Translations under genes and position numbers: made by a program
Shown here: positions 15,536-19,540 of the stretch, one piece after another
Numbering within the stretch: position 1 is the first letter of the stretch
Layout of the letters: each line of letters opens with the position of its first letter
The notes under the pieces: model-generated
The model's input: only the letters and a program-made list of their open reading frames with translations
The model's database searches: none
Told to the model about the DNA's origin: nothing
Assembly: GCA_934700375.1 (NCBI GenBank)
Contig: CAKUXT010000012.1
Location: 1-19,540 of the forward strand
DNA: 19,540 nt
DNA from: an uncultured Bacilli bacterium
GTDB taxonomy: Bacteria > Bacillota_I > Bacilli_A > RFN20 > CAG-288
Direction of reading: 5' to 3'

Positions 15536-17478
15536 TGGAATTGTTAAAGCCTTTAAAGGTCGGAAACGTCACTTTCAAAAACAGAGTCATGTTCCCGCCT
15601 CTTACGACAGGATATGAAGAGAAAGACGGCAGCGTCGGAGAACAGTCTTTGGCTTTCTACACAAGACTTGCCAAAGGCGGTGTCGGTTATATCGTTTTAG
15701 GAGACGTCGTTCCTGTTCCCACCTTCTCTCCTACTCCGAAGTTATTCATGGACAGCCAGATTGATGGCTTCAAGAGATTGGCTGACGCTTTGCACCAGTA
15801 TGACTGTAAAGTCGGTCTTCAGGTCTTCCATCCTGAATATGATGCAGAGACTCTCTCCATGCTCTTCCGCCAGGGCAAGATGGATGAGGCCAGAGCCAAG
15901 CTCCATCACGATATGCTCTACTACATCAACGAAGTCAGTAAAAAACAGTTGGAGCAGGTCTTAGAGAAGATCAAGGCCTGTGTCATCAGAATGAAGAAGG
16001 CCAACATCGATGTTGTCGAAATCCACGGCGACAGATTAGTCGGTGCCTTATGCTCCAAGATCTTAAACAAGAGAGAGGATGAATTCGGCGGTTCCTTCGA
16101 AAACAGAACCAGATTTGCTCTCATGATGTTTGATGCGATCAAGAGCGTATGCGGCAATATGCTGATCGAATACAAGCTTCCGATCGTCACCAAGGACAGA
16201 AACGGAAACCTGATTGGAAAAGGCGGACTTGAAATCGATGAGGCCGTCAAACTCGCCAAGCTTTTGGATGAGAGAGGAATCGATATGATTCATGTCGCTC
16301 AGGCCAATCACACTGGCAATATGAACGATACCATCCCTGCCATGGGAACAAGAGATTACGCTTTCATGCTCTCTGAGGCCAAGGCTATCAGAGAAGCCGT
16401 CAAATGCAAGATCTCCATCGTCGGAAGACTGACAAACGCCTTTGTCGGCGAAGCCTTAGTCAGCAATGGCACTGTCGATATGGTCGCCTTCGGAAGAAGC
16501 TTATTGACCGATCCTGATATCGTCAACAAGCTCATGGAGAACAAGCCTAACCTCATCAGACACTGCATCATGTGCAACAAGGGCTGCACCGATGCTATCT
16601 CCAGCAGAAGATTCCTCTCTTGTGTCCTCAATGCCGAAAACGGCTATGAGACAACAAGACAGATCAAAAAGGCAGAACATGTCTATAACGTCGCTGTTGT
16701 CGGTGCTGGTGTCGCCGGACTTGAAGCAGCCCGTGTCTTAAAGCTCAAAGGCCACAATGTCACTGTCTTTGAGAAGTCTCTCAAGGTCGGAGGCCAGATC
16801 AACATCGCCAAGATTCCGCCTAGAAAGATGGAGATGGAAAGAATTCTCAACTACTATGAAGAGAATCTCAAAGAGCTCAATGTTCCGATTTTGCTCAATA
16901 CTGAATTCAAGAAGGAAATGGCTGACAGCTACGATTATGTCGTCGTTGCAACCGGTGCAACAAATGCATGCCCTCCTATCAAGGGAATCGACGGAAAGAA
17001 CGTCGTCTCCTCCTGGGATCTTCTTGCCAACAAGCAGATCGTTGTCGGTGATGTCATCATCTGCGGTGGCGGTCTTGTCGGCTGTGAGACAGCCGAATAC
17101 TTAGCCGAAAAGGGCTACAACGTCTCTGTCGTTGAAATGATGGACAAGATTGCAAAGGAAGAAAGCTCCACTGTCATGCCTTCTATCCTTGCCTCTTTCA
17201 AAGAGCACAATGTCAAAGTCTACACCTCCTCTAAGATCAAAGAGATGAGCTTAGAAGGTGTCAAGGTCGATAAGCTTGACAAGGACGGCAATGTCATCGG
17301 CGAAGAGATGATCAGAGGTGACTTCATCGTCACCGCCTTGACATCCAGAAAGAATCCGCTTGTCTTAGAAGGTGTCAAAGCCAAGGTCGTCTATGTCGGA
17401 GACTGCAAAGACTCTTCACCGAACAACATCGAAAACGCAATCAAATCCAGTTACGATGCCTGTAATGCAATCGACTGA
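15535..17478 (+). CDS. NADH:flavin oxidoreductase, 2,4-dienoyl-CoA reductase (OYE) family
   Basis: This is a three-domain flavoenzyme of 647 residues. Residues 1 to about 340 form the FMN-binding TIM barrel of the Old Yellow Enzyme family (NKREDEFGGSFENRTRF, 178-194). C344, C347, C351 and C363 (CxxCxxxC-x11-C) ligate a 4Fe-4S cluster. VAVVGAGVAGLEAA (387-399) binds FAD and ICGGGLVGCETAEYL binds NAD(P)H. This is the layout of E. coli FadH and the bile-acid enzymes BaiCD/BaiH, which reduce enones or dienes. The active-site stretch normally containing a Gly-Tyr-Leu is EIHGDRLVGAL here, so the catalytic Tyr of FadH appears replaced by V169. Its substrate is therefore unclear. AGGAGG precedes the start, and it ends in tandem stops (TGA TAA). 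Confidence 0.85.
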   Translation: MELLKPLKVGNVTFKNRVMFPPLTTGYEEKDGSVGEQSLAFYTRLAKGGVGYIVLGDVVPVPTFSPTPKLFMDSQIDGFKRLADALHQYDCKVGLQVFHPEYDAETLSMLFRQGKMDEARAKLHHDMLYYINEVSKKQLEQVLEKIKACVIRMKKANIDVVEIHGDRLVGALCSKILNKREDEFGGSFENRTRFALMMFDAIKSVCGNMLIEYKLPIVTKDRNGNLIGKGGLEIDEAVKLAKLLDERGIDMIHVAQANHTGNMNDTIPAMGTRDYAFMLSEAKAIREAVKCKISIVGRLTNAFVGEALVSNGTVDMVAFGRSLLTDPDIVNKLMENKPNLIRHCIMCNKGCTDAISSRRFLSCVLNAENGYETTRQIKKAEHVYNVAVVGAGVAGLEAARVLKLKGHNVTVFEKSLKVGGQINIAKIPPRKMEMERILNYYEENLKELNVPILLNTEFKKEMADSYDYVVVATGATNACPPIKGIDGKNVVSSWDLLANKQIVVGDVIICGGGLVGCETAEYLAEKGYNVSVVEMMDKIAKEESSTVMPSILASFKEHNVKVYTSSKIKEMSLEGVKVDKLDKDGNVIGEEMIRGDFIVTALTSRKNPLVLEGVKAKVVYVGDCKDSSPNNIENAIKSSYDACNAID

Positions 17479-17503
17479 TAATCAAATATTTAGGAGGTAA
17501 CTC

Positions 17504-18547
17504 ATGAAACTTACTTTCAGATGGTATGGCGAAACGGATTGCATTCCGCTTAGCTACATCAGACAGATTCCGAATATGAGCGGTGTTGTCACCGCTGTCT
17601 ATGATGTTCCTGTCGGCGAAGTCTGGCCGATGGAATCCTTAGAGAAGCTGAAGAAATTAGCCGCTGATAATGCTCTTGAGATGGAAGTCATCGAATCCAT
17701 CCCAGTTCACGAAGATATCAAGATGGGCTTGCCGACAAGAGACAAGTACATCGAAAACTACTGCGAGAACATCCGCCGCGTTGCCAAGGTCGGTGTCAAA
17801 TGCGTCTGCTATAACTTCATGCCTGTCTTTGACTGGCTCAGAACCGAGATGAAGCATGTCAATGCAGATGGCTCCAACTCCTTAGCCTACTCCTATGAGG
17901 ACTTCAAAAAGATCGATCCGAACAATCTTCATCTCCCTGGCTGGGATGAATCCTACTCCAGCGAAGAACTTCAGGGATTGCTTAAAGCCTATAAAAACAT
18001 CTCTCATGAAGACCTATTCAACAACCTTGTCTATTTCTTAGAGAGAGTCATCAAAGTCTGCGATGAAGTCAATGTCAAGATGGCTATTCACCCCGATGAT
18101 CCGCCGTGGGATGTCTTCAATCTTCCCCGTATTGTCAGCAATGAGAATGACTTAGACAGAATGTTTAAAGCTGTCCCTAGTCTCAACAATGGTCTGACAT
18201 TATGCACAGGCTCTTTCGGAGCCGGAAGAAAGAATGATCTCATCCATATGGCCAGCAAATATGCAAGCCAGGGAAGAGTTCATTTCGCCCACTTAAGAAA
18301 TGTCAAATACACAGATGAATTCGATTCCTTCTGTGAAGTCGGACATTTCTCCAAGGCCGGAAGCCTTGATATGGCCGGCATTGTCAAAGCCCTTGTCGAC
18401 AACGGCTTTGACGGCTATGTCCGCCCTGACCACGGAAGAAACATCTTCGGCGAAGATGCAAAACCTGGTTATGGTTTGTTCGACAGAGCCCTCGGCTGTG
18501 CCTACATCAACGGACTTTTCGAAGCATACGAAAAAGAAAGAAAATAG
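17504..18547 (+). CDS. uxuA: D-mannonate dehydratase
   Basis: This enzyme dehydrates D-mannonate to 2-keto-3-deoxy-D-gluconate in the cytoplasm with a divalent metal, usually Mn2+. At 347 residues it is the normal length of the UxuA TIM-barrel family. Family motifs are MKLTFRWYGETD at the N-terminus, CYNFMPVFDWLRT (102-114), AIHPDDPPW (194-202), LCTGSFGAG (233-241), HFAHLRN (260-266) and RPDHGR (307-312). H196, C234, H263 and D309 are the predicted metal ligands. An AGGAGG ribosome binding site precedes the ATG. It lies between the oxidoreductase and glucuronate isomerase genes, completing the uronate branch. Confidence 0.95.
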   Translation: MKLTFRWYGETDCIPLSYIRQIPNMSGVVTAVYDVPVGEVWPMESLEKLKKLAADNALEMEVIESIPVHEDIKMGLPTRDKYIENYCENIRRVAKVGVKCVCYNFMPVFDWLRTEMKHVNADGSNSLAYSYEDFKKIDPNNLHLPGWDESYSSEELQGLLKAYKNISHEDLFNNLVYFLERVIKVCDEVNVKMAIHPDDPPWDVFNLPRIVSNENDLDRMFKAVPSLNNGLTLCTGSFGAGRKNDLIHMASKYASQGRVHFAHLRNVKYTDEFDSFCEVGHFSKAGSLDMAGIVKALVDNGFDGYVRPDHGRNIFGEDAKPGYGLFDRALGCAYINGLFEAYEKERK

Positions 18548-18556
18548 GTGAACACT

Positions 18557-19540
18557 ATGAGACAGTTTTTTGATGATCGTGTTTTGTTAAGCAATGAGGA
18601 ATCCGTTGTTTTATACAATGAAGTCAAAGATCTTCCGATCATTGATTATCATTGTCATTTGAATCAGCATGATATCAGAAACAATGCCAGATTCAGTGAT
18701 ATCGCTTCGTTATGGTTAGGAGGCGATCACTACAAGTGGCGTGCAATGAGATTATGCGGCGTCGATGAGTTCTACATCACTGGGGATGCCTCCAGTAAGG
18801 AGAAGTTCATCAAGTACTGCGAGATCATGCCTAAACTCATGGGCAATCCGCTCTATTATTGGTCTCATTTTGAACTCAAACAGGTGTTTGGAATCAATCT
18901 CGAAATCAATAAAGAGAACGCAGAGAAGATCTATGATCTTGCCAATGAGAAGCTGAAGAGCCTTGATGTCACATCTCTTTTGAAGCTGTTCAAGGTCGAA
19001 TATATCGCAACAACTGATGATCCGACTTCCACCTTAGAAGATAACGGCATCATCAATGGTGTCAAAGTCATGCCGACCTTCCGTGCCGATAAGATTTTTG
19101 CCTTTGACAATGATTACATCAGAACATTAGGCAATGACATCCATGATTTAGAAGACTACAAGAAAGCCATTGTTGCCCGTTTAGACTATTTTGTCAGCAA
19201 GAGCTGCAAGATCGTCGATATCGGCTTCAAGGATTTCCCTTCCCAGATTTTCGATGAGAAGAGAGCCAATGATGCTTTCATCAATCGCGATCATATGAGC
19301 GATATGGAAAGAGATGGCCTGACTGGCAATCTCTTCCTCTTCCTCTTCAGAGAATTCAAGAAGAGAAACCTTATGGTTCAGCTTCACTTCGCTGTCATCA
19401 GAAACATCAACACCCCTATGTTTAAGAAAGTCGGTGTAGACAGCGGCTTTGATGTCATGGCCAAAGAGATCGATATCTATAACCTCATCAACCTGCTCAA
19501 CGCCTTAAGCGATGAAGAACGCCCGACAATCGTCTTATAT
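18557..19540 (+). CDS. uxaC: Glucuronate isomerase, 5' part (runs off right edge)
   Basis: This enzyme isomerises D-glucuronate to D-fructuronate, or galacturonate to tagaturonate, the first step of the pathway encoded here. The window holds 328 codons, about 70% of the usual length of roughly 465. The metal-binding IIDYHCHL motif (H32, H34) near the N-terminus marks the amidohydrolase-fold UxaC family, and FSDIASLWLGGDHYKWRAMR and GNPLYYWSHFEL are characteristic segments. The ATG follows the uxuA stop by 9 bp, with AGGTG serving as the ribosome binding site and overlapping the end of uxuA. No internal disruption is seen. Confidence 0.95.
   Translation, partial: MRQFFDDRVLLSNEESVVLYNEVKDLPIIDYHCHLNQHDIRNNARFSDIASLWLGGDHYKWRAMRLCGVDEFYITGDASSKEKFIKYCEIMPKLMGNPLYYWSHFELKQVFGINLEINKENAEKIYDLANEKLKSLDVTSLLKLFKVEYIATTDDPTSTLEDNGIINGVKVMPTFRADKIFAFDNDYIRTLGNDIHDLEDYKKAIVARLDYFVSKSCKIVDIGFKDFPSQIFDEKRANDAFINRDHMSDMERDGLTGNLFLFLFREFKKRNLMVQLHFAVIRNINTPMFKKVGVDSGFDVMAKEIDIYNLINLLNALSDEERPTIVLY

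Noticed and set aside
3416..19540. Possible Mycoplasma-like genetic code (TGA as Trp), suggested by the Mollicute-like codon style
   Set aside because: TGA ends the regulator (850) and the oxidoreductase (17476-17478), and Trp is encoded by TGG throughout.
1..19540. tRNA, rRNA, CRISPR array, insertion sequence or phage attachment site
   Set aside because: No cloverleaf-like or rRNA-like stretch, no regularly spaced repeats, and no transposase or terminal inverted repeats were seen on either strand.

Overview
The window looks like a chromosomal segment of a low-to-mid GC Firmicute, most like the Erysipelotrichia. The grounds are AGA-dominated arginine codons, AGGAG-type ribosome binding sites, lipobox lipoproteins, CcpA-type cre sites and an AraC regulator with a GH39-like tail. 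TGA is used as a stop, so the genetic code is the standard bacterial one. The taxon is an inference from style and gene content, not from a marker gene.

Left edge (1-859): the 5' part of a minus-strand AAA-type ATPase gene runs off the window. It has a near-consensus promoter embedded in three copies of a 10-bp repeat. Between it and the next gene lies an open frame without a start codon that reads like the decayed 3' end of a lost plus-strand gene.

Control region (850-3415): a minus-strand AraC-family regulator with a long GH39-like C-terminal domain faces a long plus-strand operon. The divergent intergenic region carries a strong promoter for the regulator, two cre-like sites and a perfect 13-bp inverted repeat with one arm facing each gene.

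Transport block (3416-11922): a sugar ABC transporter of the ribose/galactose (CUT2) type comes first, with ATPase, two permeases and a lipoprotein binding protein. A cytoplasmic CE1-like esterase and a large three-repeat lipoprotein follow. The transporter is atypical in three ways. The ATPase has a charged insertion of about 185 residues, the first permease has a charged extension of about 165 residues, and the binding protein appears to have its two lobes in reversed order. A long hairpin closes this block.

Catabolic block (12080-19540, runs off the right edge): a NagZ-like GH3 glycosidase, an SDR-type fructuronate reductase (UxuB role), a HAD phosphatase-like protein, an FMN/FAD/4Fe-4S oxidoreductase of the Old Yellow Enzyme/2,4-dienoyl-CoA reductase family, mannonate dehydratase (UxuA) and the first 328 codons of glucuronate isomerase (UxaC). 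UxaC, UxuB and UxuA convert D-glucuronate through fructuronate and mannonate to 2-keto-3-deoxygluconate (KDG). No KDG kinase or aldolase is inside the window.

Inferred logic: the transporter imports a small glucuronate-containing conjugate or oligosaccharide. The esterase and the GH3 enzyme trim it, the uronate trio degrades the glucuronate, and the oxidoreductase may act on a released non-sugar part or serve redox balance. The substrate itself cannot be read from the sequence.
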